A stretch of 64,000 bases of DNA from Diplolepis rosae (GCA_030998225.1 JAPYXD010000680.1:13082001-13146000); one strand, 5' to 3'. Numbered from the stretch's first letter, positions 1 through 11,216 are shown. Numbers and translations: made by a program. Notes: generated from the letters alone by a model not told the origin.

Positions 1-423
1 AATCAAATGTTTTTCCTGGGTGTTCATGTAGATATCCCTTATGCCTCGTATAATAAGCTGGCGCAGTTATATCTTATTTATATTTATCATAGAACACTTT
101 TGCAGACAAAATTTTTCATGAAATTCAGAAAAATAACATAGAAATTCAATTGAAAAGACGCATACTCAGGCGACACAGGGAAAAAATCCTGGGCTTAGTG
201 ATATGATATATGTAGTTAAAATTATCCTTAATTACTTTTTGTGGTTGAATTGAAAATCAAATTCATAAAATCACTACGTGGAGCATTGTATTTTTCACAG
301 CACCTCTTTTGAAAATCAGATTTTCGGTACCTGTAGAGTGGGTTAAAGCTGCGATTTCCAACCCTAGGGTTGAAATTTTAAAAGTAGAGTTAATAATCGC
401 AGTTTCGACCCGTTCTTCACGGT

Positions 424-913
424 GCAGCGTAAATCTAGCGTAAAGTAGCAATATAACTCATGAATGCGATAAAATAAATATTTAACATGTTTGTATCCTT
501 ATTCTACGTTAAAAGGTAATGAAGATATACAATAATTTTATTTTTTAGCACTAAAAAATTAAAAAAAATTAAACCTGCCACTGAAGACACAGCAGTGGTT
601 TATCAATTTCCATGTCTCCACCGTCAGGAGTGACTATTTATCAGAGTGAATCGAAAGTATAGTTGTGTCTTACTCCAACCAATGGACAACTCTAACGGTG
701 GAATCGTTCCGCAAATGGTGAACCACTGCACTGCCTTCAATGATAGGTATTATGTGTTTTTTAGTTATTAATGCTAAAAAATAAAATTATTGTATATCTT
801 CATTACCTTTCAACATTATTTTTAACGTAGAATAAGGATACAAATTAGTTAGATATTTATTTTATCACTTTCATGAGTTATATTTCTACTTCACACTAGG
901 TCTACGCTAGGGG
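424..913. mobile_element. Foldback MITE (copy 1 complete, copy 2 one-armed)
   Basis: The left arm, from about 424 to 600, is the imperfect reverse complement of about 735-913. The outer parts read GTAGCAATATAACTCATGAA on the left and the complement of this on the right. The inner loop has smaller complementary blocks (TCCACCGT and ACGGTGGA). In copy 2 only the right arm remains (about 52840-53020). The block with CACTGCCTTCAATG also forms the ends of the larger foldback at 36676-38460, so the two belong to one family. Confidence 0.65.
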
Positions 914-2192
914 TAGCCATGAGAACTCAACGTTTCAAGTTCTCATAGCAAGGTTTAAGAGTTAAGGACGATTTCAACGACGTTAACTAGTCGTCACAAC
1001 CAGGTATTCAGAATATGGCTACCGTGGCTACAAATCACGTTGCTGTAGCCATGGTTCAAGTAACGACAACAAGTCTCCCTCGTTCCAGTCACTCCTTTTT
1101 CCTAACTACATTTTTCCTAGTCACTATGGCCAGGTGCTATTTTTCTCTGTGCCATATTACACATTCAAAAAGATATTAAATAAAACTAAACTTAGGTCTG
1201 GTAAAAAAAATTTTTTTATAAATTCCGAATAGGTATAATCATGTAGGAACCTACATAGGCGTTACGTATATGGAATTTGTCCAGGGAGTGTTGAAGGGAA
1301 CTACTCACGTCATTACATGATAGAACTATTAAGCAGGGAACTCCTGCATAAGTTCCTACATTCCTTGACTCAATCACATATACTTAGCACCTGAGTAGGT
1401 TCCTAAATGGGGATTTGCAGCAGGCAAATATTATATGGTTGACCAAATTCTTGGTTGATTCAATCAAAGAAATTATTTCATGCATAAAAATATTATATTG
1501 AACATCAAGGGACAAAAGGCATTTTGAGTTTAGTTTTTACTTCCTAAAGACAGTTTTCACTCCCGCTGTTCCTTACTCCACTTTTAGTTTTGTCTCTTCT
1601 TACAAGTATGCTAAACTCGCAAAGTTCATACCTGCATGATAAAAAATATTGTGTGTGCCATGAGAAAATAGGCATTATTAGTATCGTGTGATTAATTAAA
1701 ATAATTTTAATTAAAAAATAATAAAGCCTCTTGTCCAATGACTTGCTCGATGTTTTTAATCATGCAGGTATACATTTCACGAGTTTATCATACTTATAAA
1801 AAGGGACAAATCTACGAGTGAAATGAGGAATAGCGGGAATGAAAACTGTTCATAGGAAGTAAATATAATGATTTATGGTAAGTCTAGCTTGCATGCATTG
1901 TCACCATTATTTCTACTTCCTAGGGACTGTTTCATTCTCGCTACTTTTTACGAAGCAAAAAACGTAGATTTTTGCCATGCCTTACAAGCATAAAAAATCC
2001 AAATTCATACCTGCTTAGAAAAAAATATTGTTGTGTTTTTGCATACGATTAAATTAAGGAAAACGAATATTTAACTCAATTTAATTATATATTATTTGCC
2101 TCAACTTCATGACAACGTCTTAACATCAGGCAATCAAACCAAACAAAAATAGTAAATCTAACCCAACTTGCCTTTTTCTCAAAGTTTACGTA

Positions 2193-2348
2193 TTATTGTC
2201 TAAGCGCCTGTTTGTCAGCTACACGAATCGCTACAAAATTATAGCTATTAATATCACTTGCATCATGATTCGGTAGTACAGCATTAACATTTATGTCAGA
2301 AAATCCTGCAAGCCGTCTTTCAATTATTATGAGACTGCCCTTGCGTAT
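2193..2348 (-). CDS. Serine protease homologue terminal exon (copy 1)
   Basis: This minus-strand exon follows the acceptor TTATTTCAG and runs 51 codons to a TAA stop at 2193-2195. Entry phase is 0. It starts IRKGSLIIIERRLAGFSD, which lines up with the S1 block GDSGGPLV-nGrLvGi-S. The GDSGG motif is gone, with Lys in place of Ser, so the third catalytic residue is lost as well. The C-terminal NSYNFVAIRVADKQ resembles the final helix entry (vyTrVsdy). The intron from 7859 is about 5.5 kb because a mariner and a nested element sit in it. Copy 2 has six replacements and no silent change that I could find, mostly in the last dozen residues. Confidence 0.62.
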   Translation of the reverse strand: MRKGSLIIIERRLAGFSDINVNAVLPNHDASDINSYNFVAIRVADKQALRQ

Positions 2349-3764
2349 CTGAAATAATTTTTTACTTTTATTTTTCAACTACCTGTGAAAGAACAAAGAC
2401 AGTTAATGATTGAATTTCTTTATTGATTTTCCTTGACTGTCAGTGACCTCTGGACTGCCGTCCCAGGCAAATACTTTGTTAACTCAGTTTTTGACGAAAG
2501 TAAGTTTTTATTACTTTTTATTTATCGAAAAAACAACATTTAATTCCTGTTTTGAAATTAATATACGGCTATTAGTTTTTTTATGATAATTTTTTTCCTT
2601 TTGACGGAGCAGTAGTACATTAAGGCGATTACCGCTTCCTTGGTTAGTATTTTAGACTAGCCAAAAACCTTGACTCTATTTTCTACTTGTTATTATTAAA
2701 TATCTTGATTTTTCTTCGCGGAATCAAATAGAATAGATCATTTTTACCACAGAATTAGACAAATACTGATAAAATTTGTATTTCTCCATTCAATATCAAT
2801 TGGCGATTGTTTCTGTGGATTTTCTCCGTTTGGTTGAGAATTAAGTTAACAAGCTTTTTGGCTAGGACGGCAGTGGATATGTCTAAAGTTTAAGGAAAAT
2901 TTATTGACTATTTCAATCATTCCGTTTACTTTTCAATAAAATGTTCTGAAAAAGTTGTCGAAATTTTCATTCACTGCGAAACATACGACTCGTCACTGAA
3001 AATTCTGACAACAGTCAATGAAGGTTTCGACAAAGAAGACCAGTCAAACAAGGTCCTATACTTTATACTTTATATTTTTTGTAAATGTAGCGAATAATGA
3101 AAAGAAACAATTTTAGATTAGTGCAAGTAAATAATGTTCACCACTGATGCGCATGTGCAGTTTCAGCGGAACATTGCATTTCCTACAATGTTCCACTAAA
3201 TTCTATGGGAAACCTCAAAAGTTTGGATTACAGTCTGTTGAAAAAAAAATTGGGAATCAGTTTAAGAACTTTTAACTTTTATGATTTGTGAATAAACCTC
3301 AAAGAAACTTCCTAGTATAAAATTGACAAAGTTGGAAAATTGGATGACTATTGGACCAATACTATTTTCACTGAGTCCCTTTACTGTCTGCCTGGATCCT
3401 TATTATCTATTGACGAATAAACATACATTGTGTCAAATAAGTACTGGGAATTGATCAAAAGGCACGCTTAAAGACATTGTCAAAAACCTTTTTGACGCAA
3501 AGTTAGCACCACTTAGTGATGCAATATCGAAAGGAAAATATCGATACTTGCAATATCGATATATCAGGAAAGTAAATATCGATATCACTGATATATCGGC
3601 AAAAGTTTCCGATATATCGATATAATATCGATATTAAAGTTTTTCTAAATTTTAAATAATACCAGGGGTGTTAGTTGAAGTTTGCTGGTTTTTTCAATAA
3701 TGAAAACACTTAATTCTCAAGGGAATGTCAAAAAAATTTTATTCAAAGTATTGACCATTGGATT

Positions 3765-4822
3765 CTACACATTTTGCAGATCTTTCAGGCAAATCATGGA
3801 TACCATCCCAAAAAACTTTTTCTGTTTCAAGGCAAACCATTCGACGAGCCATTTTTCGACTTCTTCAAAATTGGCGAAGCGCTGCTCTGCGACTGAGTGT
3901 CCCATCGATGCGAAAAGGTTATAGTCGGACGGGGCGAGGTCTGGAGAGTACGGCGGGTGCGATAATATTTCCCAATTCAATGCTTTTAATGTGTTCTTCA
4001 CCACTTTAGCGGAATGAGACGGTGCATTGTAATGTTGTAGGATAACTTTGCCATGTCTTCGGGCCCATTCCGGACGTTTTTCGATCAACGCATGATTCAA
4101 ATTGATAATTTGTTATCGGTAGCGATCCGTATTCACCGTCTCACCAGATTTTAATAACTCGAAGTACACCACACCACACTGGTCCCACCAAACACAGAGC
4201 ATTGTCTTACGGCCACAGCGATTTGGCCTTGGAGTCGATGGGCCGACCTCACCAGGTGAAAGCCATGATTTTTTCCGCTTCGGGTTCTCGAAATAAATCC
4301 ATTTTTCGTCCCCCGTGACAATTCGATGCACAAAAGATTTCCTTTCGAACCGTTGGAGCAGCATTTCACAAATGGTTTTTCGATTTTCCATTTGTCTACC
4401 GTTCAGTTGGTGTGGTACCCATTTTCCATAATTTTGGATTTTTCCCATGGCTTTTAAACGTTGGCAAATTGCTCCTCGGGTCACATTTATTGTTTGTGCC
4501 AATTGTTGTTGCGATTGGGTTGGGTCTTCATCCAATAACGCCTGCAATTCCTCGTCTTCGAACTTTTTCGCTGCACCAGAATGTTCATTGTTTGTTAAAT
4601 CGATATCTCCACTTTTAAATTGACGAAACCATGTCTTACATGTTCTAATCACTGGAGCATGTTCACCATAAGTTTATCCCAGCAATCGATGAGCTTCAAC
4701 TGCTTTTTTCTTTTGATGAAATAAGAAAAGCAACCAATGCCGCAAATGCGATTTACTTGGAACGACACTCGACATATTCACAGAGGTAATCAACAATGAT
4801 GCTATTATTTTGGCAGAATGTA
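3765..4822 (-). pseudogene. Mariner transposase pseudogene, mellifera type
   Basis: This is a minus-strand Tc1/mariner (D34D) transposase in two or three frames. The N terminus (MSSVVPSKSHLRHWLLF) starts near 4774 and breaks after HRLLG. The main part (4113-4652) contains the WVPHQL motif and the first Asp in IVTGDEKWIYFEN. The remainder (3765-4100) contains LQHYNAPSH and PPYSPDLAPSDYNLF. The second catalytic Asp (normally HDNAPSH) is Tyr here, so the protein would be inactive even without the frame breaks. It sits within the nested element of copy 1. Confidence 0.85.
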
Positions 4823-4823
4823 G

Positions 4824-5600
4824 CCCCCTGCATCTCAGCCAGAATGCTCGTAATCCGCTAAACCAAAATGTCACAAGAATTAGGAAAAAAACGTTTTCGT
4901 GATAATAGCAGCAATCGATAGATAATACGTAGTTTCATAGTAAATTTTTTTCCTGAATTTTTAAAACGCATATCTGCCCGTAAAATAAATTGTTGAAAAT
5001 TACACATTTTCAAACGAGATTCAACCGCGCCAAAATCATGACGCGCGGCTAGCAGAAGGCCCCGTGACGTTACGATCATAAAACTCGGATACGTTAACGT
5101 AAGATTTGATAGACTCGCAAGTTGAAATAGATTGTTTTCACTAATTTATGGTACAATGAGTGAAAAAGAAACACAGGTAACAACCAAGAAACGTTTAAAA
5201 GGCTATCGAGCATGTTCCCTTCCGTTGTGCGGGAACAATTCAAAAGAGAATCCTGATAAAAATACGTTGACCGTATGAACTCTATAGAAAGATCTCAAGT
5301 TGTTATGATCGCGACGTCACTGCCTCCATGAGTCAGTAGCAAACGTGGCCGCCCGCTGTTTAAAAAGTATTTAAAAATACACATCTCAAAATTAATTTTA
5401 AAAAATATTTTTAAGATCAAAAAAGTTTTTTCATATATAAACATTTTATATATAACATGTAGATTGTACTATAAAAAACGCAGGTTATTTGAGTAAAATT
5501 TTTTGTACCTAATTGACCGTGGCCGCTAGAGGCGCTAATTGTTCATGAGGCCAGAATTCATTTTAATGCCTGGGAAAAATGCATGAAAATTAAATTTTTG
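4824..5600 (+). mobile_element. P-like/THAP element fragment
   Basis: Position 4824 starts TAGCCCCCTGCATCTC, nearly identical to the terminus of the P-like element at 15321. At 5158-5277 an ATG opens a short frame with YRACSLPLCGNNSKENPDK, the start of a THAP zinc finger (C-x4-C at the N terminus), followed by TGA. The motif GCGCTAATTGTTCATGAGGCC near 5535 resembles the subterminal region of the other element. The right end is not found. Confidence 0.4.
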
Positions 5601-6826
5601 GGGATAAAAACTACTTTATCATATTTTTTTTACAACACATTAATATAGAAAATTTTAAATATAATTTGAAGCAATTTTCACTGTCAGAAAGGGTAATATG
5701 CTTGAAATTTGGGCGAAAATTGTCTTTGTAATTCTGGCTGGAAATTGAAATCAAAGTTCTGTTATCTTCGTTTTAACATTGATATTTACATTGTGATTAT
5801 TAAATAAAAATACAATATTTATTTATATTATCAATATTATTGATATTATATCAGTCTTACATATTATAATAGAAAAATTTGCTATTAAAATTCCATCAAA
5901 TTGAATTATAATACGGGTATTAATTACATCATTTTGATTTTTTTTAGAAAAATTACATTTTATTATAGTACATTTTGTATTTTATATTTTAAAACTTCTC
6001 AGTAATTGAAAAAATTACATTTTTATGAACAAAACTTTGACATAAGGAATGAACGTATATTTGAAAAAGTAACAAATATAAAGAATTTATAAAATTCCTT
6101 AATAAGTATTTGAATACACAAAGAACAAAGATGTTTGTAATAAATAATAATCAACATAATATACTATATTTCATAATAATTAATGGATATTTAGATCTCA
6201 TATGCACATCATTTATTATGTGTATTTTATCTATAATTAGGGATGGGCGATCTCGATTCGATTCTACGGAGATCTTTTTTACTCGATTAATTGGTTGGAT
6301 CGATATTTTTTTTCGATCTTTACGAACGATTCTCCTTTCTTTTTTCCCTGTTTCCTATTTCTCTGAACTGTTCCTACGAACTGTTTTTTAGTTTAAAAGT
6401 GAGATCAAGGGGTCGACCACGAGAATATCCTTAATGTGATATACAAAGTATATTAATATTATAAACTTTATAGTAATAGTTCATATTTATGCCAGAAATT
6501 TTATCATAAATAATACTTTAAGTGATATGCAAAGTTCAAAGTATATTAATATTATAAACTTTATAGTAATAATTCATATTTATGTCAGAAACTTTATCAC
6601 TGATTTCTTCGATAAAGTGTGCTGCGATGTGAATACAATTTTTTTTTAATTTCCTGTCGGCAACGGATTCCACTATTTCAACTTAAATGTTAAATATCGA
6701 TCAGGAAAAATATCGATATTCTATATCGAATATCGGTATGGAAAATATCGATATAAAATATCGATATACCAAGAGGAAAATATTGATATTTTCGATATGT
6801 CGATATCGATATTGAATCACTACGTG

Positions 6827-7434
6827 GAGTTCGAGCGAGATCTGTCATTTAGTTTGTTCACAGTGCTCTATGTTGTCAGTTTATCTCAAGTGTCTCGCGA
6901 TTTTTCCAGTGGATAAGAATATCGAAGAAAGAATTTATCTTAAATTTTGCATTGCAAATGGAATTTCGTGTGCGGCATCGCTGAAAATGTTACAGAAGGC
7001 TTACGGTCAATCGACTTTATCAAAAACATGTGCATATAAGTGGTACAGTGCATTCAAAAGATGTGGTGGAAGATTTGCCTTACTCTGGTCAGCCATTAAC
7101 GCCATCAACTGAAGTTAGCACCGCTTAAGTGAATTTTCTTCGAAAACTCAATCGCGAAAAGGCTAAAATTTAAAGAATATCATTGAAATTCCACCGTATT
7201 CATCTGATATTGCTGCGGCCGACTTTTTTCTCGGTCTAAAACTCAAATTATCATTTCGAGGCACCCGTTTTCTGTCGATAAAAGACATAAAAGAGAATTC
7301 ACGGCGGGAACTGAAGTCGATTCCGGTAAATGCGTTTAAAAAATGTTTCGATGATTTGATTATTCGTTGGCATCAGTGTATTATTTCGGGAGAGGCCTGC
7401 TTTGAAGGCAATAAAATAAATTTGGATAGATAAT
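6827..7434 (+). pseudogene. Mariner transposase remnant (N and C termini only)
   Basis: This is the coding remnant of the deleted mariner in copy 1. It retains the N-terminal DNA-binding domain (DKNIEERIYLKFCIANG, AYKWYSAFKR) and the end of the catalytic domain (IPPYSSDIAAADFFLGLKL, RWHQCIISGEACFEGN). The first two catalytic Asp motifs are deleted. Confidence 0.75.
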
Positions 7435-7859
7435 AAATAGTTTGTGTTTTATTGACCAATTCCCGGTACTTTTGTGTCAGAATGTAGAAATAACTGAAAT
7501 AAGAATCTTATCCACTATTTCCATGACTACATATTTCACTTACAATTAGGTTTTCTAATCTATAATTTTACTGGATTACAATGATTACTTTCATAAATTG
7601 AATTGAATCGGGATGATAGAATATAGAAAGGACAGAAGTAGATTGGAGGATAGACGCGAATCTAAATTGACAAAGTGATAAAAAAAGATGAACGTAGATA
7701 GGCATGGATAGTAAAGTGATGTCAGTTTGCATTCTTCCCTCATTTGTTACACAATATACTACTTTCTACTCTTAAGTCTAATGTTTTTTGTAAGGAAAAT
7801 TTTGATTTATCTCAAGATTTTTATCAGTGATTTATTGTAACTCAATGTACTCAACTTAC

Positions 7860-7958
7860 AATAGGTAGAGAGCCTACGCAGGTCCGATATCTTGTTGTGT
7901 TCAAAGTATTTCCGGTTTTGTGAATTTTAGTGAGGAGACCTTTAATGAGAACGCCCAT
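7860..7958 (-). CDS. Serine protease homologue penultimate exon (copy 1)
   Basis: This is a 99-bp minus-strand exon, 33 codons, phase 0 at both ends, with acceptor TTTTATATATTGCAG and donor ATT/GTAAGT. It encodes a segment ending TTRYRTCVGSLPI, consistent with the stretch before the active-site Ser in S1 proteases, including one Cys. The neighbouring introns are nearly identical between copies, but the exon has about 13 differences from 56685-56783. These give 10 replacements and about two silent changes, packed at the two ends of the exon. The plus strand is also open here, but the splice sites, phase and strand agree with the other exons on minus. Confidence 0.6.
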
Positions 7959-8309
7959 CTGCAATATATAAAACACGTTAAAATAAAAATGCTCACGGCT
8001 ATAAAGGTAAATACATAGGTTTCTCAGCAAGTTTTGTCCTGTTGTCTGGACATTTTGAATTTAGCTGATTTTTTATTTTTAATTAAATCTCTTTTCTCAC
8101 AGTGTAGATATCTTACGTTTCGCAAAATGTTCCTTGTTTTAAAGTATAAATTTTTATTTTGAAGGACATGGATCAAGCTGACCACGTGACTTCATTGTCT
8201 GTATAGTTCACTTTAGTTAAGATTTTACAAAATTTTCGCAGTTACATATAAAATACTGCCACTTTTTTACCAAGTGTAGACTGAATGTTTTAGACAATAA
8301 TTATCTTAA

Positions 8310-8764
8310 CCCATCAACTCCCAAGGTTAGAAAATGAATCGGATTTAATGTGTTCACTACATTTTATAACTGAAAATATATTCAAATAACTATTTATCAT
8401 GTCGAAATAATTACATGTATGTATCTATTTTTTTACAAAAAGAGTTTGCATGTATGCAACGTTGCGTAGACGCAACAATAAGAAAATCAGGTGAATCTAA
8501 ATTGATAATTTGGAAAATCCCATTGTATTCTGCGTCGGACAATTGAATGGACAAAAATATACTAACGGAGATACCAAATTTTTTCATAGTTCATAAATTT
8601 GCAAAGCATAATCTTCATATTATATCGACGTATTTCATAAAAAATATAATTCTTGTTCTGATAGGAATAATTTATACCAGTAAAGAAGTCATTTCTCTTA
8701 ATAGCATATTTTTAGAAAAATAATTTGTAAATGATTCGTTTACGCAACGTTGTGGACTAATGGG
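8310..8764. mobile_element. TTAA-flanked piggyBac-like MITE (copy 1)
   Basis: TTAA occurs at 8306-8309 and 8765-8768. The ends are inverted repeats starting CCC (CCCATCAACTCCCAAGG at the left; ACTAATGGG at the right). Internal GCAACGTTGCGTAGACGCAA palindromes resemble subterminal repeats. TTAA duplication with CCC termini is the piggyBac pattern. There is no ORF, so the element is non-autonomous. It lies in the intron between two exons of the serine protease homologue. Confidence 0.7.
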
Positions 8765-9534
8765 TTAAGAGCATTTAATACTATGTTGAAATCAGGAAAT
8801 TTTATGTTTGACGTACAGGAAAGAAGCTTGACACGACAGTTGTAGTCACTGAAAATTTTAAAGGAGATGAAGCCTGACATATAAGCATGGATTATTTTTG
8901 GTCCGAATCATTAAAGAAAAATATTAATTTTCGCAAAACATTTTGCCAATCTCTTCTTTCATTATCAAAACTAAAAATAATCCATTTTCAGTTCCATTTG
9001 CATTTATTTTAATCCTTCAAAAATGTGCGATTGATGATTTTAATTACTTTAGATGTAAATAGGTTAACAAAAATTTACATAAAAATATCCACACTGAAAA
9101 AATGTTTTAGAGAGATAATGGATTCTGCATATGGAATACTGCTGGAAAATTGTTCTTTACGTTCCGAACATTTTTTCGAGAATCACAAAAAGGTCTGTGC
9201 TTTTTTGTACTTTTTTCATACAGTCATCGAAAAGTATGGGACCCCCCTTAATATTTTCAGTTACAATGCATATTCATTGAAAATTACCCCAATAAAGATT
9301 ATATAGGGGTCCTTAAGTACTATATGACGGTGACCTTAAACTTTACCACGACCATGTCCTTGACAGTCAATTGGTGAATTTTCAAATAAGAACCTTAATC
9401 TTTAACTTTGAATTTTGAGAGAACGTGAAATTTTGCATTCGAACACATGGTCATACCATGTATAGTATACCATCCATAGTATATCGTGTATACCATCGAA
9501 TAGTACTTAATGACTTCTACAACTTTTATCAGGT

Positions 9535-9705
9535 TCATTCTCTTTGAAAATGCATTCTAACTGAAAATATGGGGGGAAGGAGTACTTTTCGATGATCTTG
9601 TATATACAAAGCTTTGTTCAGTGGTAGCTTATATCTAAGGCTGAGAAACAGTTCTGTAAACATTGTGAAACTTATTCTTTTGGTGTGAGATATTTCAAGG
9701 ATATC
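9535..9705 (-). CDS. Alternative or doubtful downstream ORF of the homologue gene (copy 1)
   Basis: After the donor at 9810, a possible acceptor (CATACTAAG) 105 bp further on opens a 57-codon reading frame in phase 0. It begins DILEISHTKRIS and ends with TGA at 9535-9537. The same frame is open in copy 2 at 58239-58409. Intron length and phase are right, but the sequence does not look like the S1 region expected here. Its divergence between copies is only about that of introns. It may be an alternative terminal exon or chance. Confidence 0.22.
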   Translation of the reverse strand, partial: DILEISHTKRISFTMFTELFLSLRYKLPLNKALYIQDHRKVLLPPIFSVRMHFQRE

Positions 9706-9810
9706 CTTAGTATGTTTCATAAAATGTTATATTTTAGAAAAATTCTAGTATCATCTTAATATCCTAAAATCATAGTATTTTGCAGTGTTTTACTAGCTGC
9801 GTATTTATAC

Positions 9811-9906
9811 CTGAGTCCTCCCCAATAAGATTCCACTGTGATCTAAATCGTCGCCCTCTATAGCGAATACTCGTAAATATTCATTCCGGTGAACGGCTTG
9901 ATCCAA
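9811..9906 (-). CDS. Serine protease homologue middle exon (copy 1)
   Basis: This is a 96-bp minus-strand exon (32 codons, phase 0 at both ends), too short to stand out as an ORF. The acceptor is a T-run followed by TAG, and the donor is CAG/GTATAA. It begins LDQAVHRNEYLRVFAI, matching the S1 segment L-kLd-pv-fneyv-pi, and ends HSGILLGRTQ, where active proteases have TGWG. It lies 121 bp downstream of the preceding exon, a normal insect intron length. Copy 2 differs at four bases. All four change the amino acid (Arg/Pro, Glu/Val, His/Asp, Arg/Met), with no silent change. Confidence 0.68.
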
Positions 9907-10027
9907 CTAAAAAAAAGTTTTCGCTCGGTGAAGAAAAAAGTATTTATTAATTTCTTAATGTTTTAATATCAGATGAGACCAAACTGATTTGAGATTTAAG
10001 CCTTGTGTTTTATTTGAAACTTCTTAC

Positions 10028-10287
10028 CTCTATAAATGAGAATTTGGACCCTTCTCTAAGAATGGCTACATCTTTTATACCAATATCATGGTTAAAATTG
10101 ACCACCCGAGCAAAATAATTTATTTTCTGACACAGTATTTTTTCAGCAATAGAATAAGGAGTTATCACATACATAGAATGAATCAAGGCCCCAAGAAATA
10201 ACGTTTCTGTAGGTTTTGCTTTTTTTCTGAATTCAACAATGGCGTCCTGTGCTGTTTGTGACCAGTGAGTTTCCCACATTTCATTTT
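10028..10287 (-). CDS. Serine protease homologue exon with degenerate His region (copy 1)
   Basis: This 260-bp minus-strand exon has a pyrimidine-rich acceptor ending CCAG and a perfect donor, AG/GTAAGAAG. It encodes 86 codons plus a split first codon (entry phase 1, exit phase 0). The fold signature is the N-terminal half of an S1 chymotrypsin domain. The segment LFLGALIHSMYVITPYS matches the family pattern CGGxLIxxxYVLTAAHC, but the catalytic His-Cys is replaced by TPYS. The later stretch KFSFIE sits where DIALLKL normally is, so the catalytic Asp is also missing. The protein would be secreted and non-catalytic. Against copy 2 (58731-58990) I count about 43 base differences and 32 amino-acid replacements, while the adjoining intron is about 97 percent identical. 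There is no stop or frameshift. Confidence 0.72.
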
Positions 10288-10742
10288 CTGGTACCACATT
10301 TTCTAAAGTGTAATAGAAAGATAGAAAATTAGCATTTTAACCAACCCCAAAGATATCTAAGGGAAATTTTTATGTTTTAATAAAGGAAATAGTTGAGGGT
10401 CCGGAACAAAGGATTGCTCAACGTTCGAAAATGCGTGCCCAATAGAAAATTGACCTGTGAACTTACTAATTAATTACAAGCAAAACAGTTGGATAATAAC
10501 TATTGTATGTTCTGTACGACTGGCCCGTACTGACGTAGTGCTGCTAGCACGTGCTAGTGTGATACAGTTGGCCAATGCTGATCCGATGCGCATTATTGGT
10601 GCAGTTTCATTTAAATCTGCGAGGCACAGCTAGGTAACATCACTCGTGATATTAGATACCGATTTTTGTTTTTGTGTATTAATTTTTGAGAAGCAAAAAA
10701 GTTCTTTCAATCGTTACCAAACGTGTCACATTATAATTTTTA

Positions 10743-11216
10743 TGTGCCTCAGCCACGGAAACTCGTTTTTCCGTTACAGCTGAGAGTAAAGTATATTCCG
10801 TTACAGAGGAATACAATGTAAAAATTGAACTGCGCATGCGCATTATAGTCTTACAGCGGAACGCAATCTATTTCTTATTCTTCTTCTTCTTACTTCTTCT
10901 TCGTACAGCGTTAGCACTGACTACTACACAAGACCGATAAAATCAAAATGGCCGGGACTAGTCGCCAATTTGCGCCCGCTTCGTACAACTAGCGCAGCAA
11001 ACAACTACAATAAGTACTAGATTAGATTCCAATGTATACGCATAAAAACTCGTATCTGCACCACAGTCACATAAAATAGAATATGTGCCAATGCACACAA
11101 TTCGGGACATTGCGAGACTCGCGACAATGCTCGCAGGACTGATCGCGCCTCGGATTCGATCGCCTGCGAGCATTGTCGCTCGTCACGCAATAACCCTCAT
11201 TGTGCGCCTAGGCACG
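10743..11216 (+). mobile_element. TA-flanked MITE with NRF1-like palindrome (copy 1)
   Basis: The ends are imperfect inverted repeats of the form YGTGCCnnnGGCGCRCAA, flanked by TA (10741-10742, 11217-11218). It contains TGCGCATGCGCA near 10833, AAATGGCCGGGACTAG near 10947, and a strong hairpin built from CGACAATGCTCGCAGG and CCTGCGAGCATTGTCG. Three copies occur in the window. Confidence 0.7.

Larger units (their letters stand above)
3514..6826. mobile_element. Nested element with AGTGATGCAATATCGA inverted ends
   Basis: The ends are imperfect inverted repeats: TAGTGATGCAATATCGA at the left and TCGATATTGAATCACTA at the right. Each end is followed inward by 120-150 bp packed with AATATCGATA-type motifs (3530-3650 and 6685-6820). 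Such subterminal arrays are typical of hAT-like transposase binding regions, but I see no transposase of that type and no clean target duplication. Copy 2 lacks the whole insert, although its site differs by about 14 bases. Inside lie a mariner pseudogene, a THAP-like start and long AT-rich filler, so this is a composite. Confidence 0.6.
3426..7484 (+). mobile_element. Internally deleted mariner, interrupted by a nested insertion (copy 1)
   Basis: The element is flanked by TA at 3424-3425 and 7485-7486. Its inverted ends share AAGTACYGGGAATTG (CATTGTGTCAAATAAGTACT at the left). Excluding the nested element at 3514-6826 it is about 750 bp, well short of a full mariner of about 1.3 kb. The coding remnant at 6870-7434 retains the N-terminal helix-turn-helix (SLKMLQKAYGQSTLSKTCAY). 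It then jumps to the C-terminal block IPPYSSDIAAADFFL, so the middle of the catalytic domain was lost before the duplication. Copy 2 carries the same deletion. Confidence 0.8.

Noticed and set aside
3670..3730. Terminal repeats of the mellifera-type mariner
   Set aside because: I could not pair a left and right end with TA flanks, so only the transposase is annotated.
7861..8162. Plus-strand alternative exon pair over the penultimate exon region
   Set aside because: The plus strand is open with plausible splice sites, but the minus-strand model has better acceptor and donor sites, agrees in phase with the other exons, and its borders coincide with the jump in divergence.
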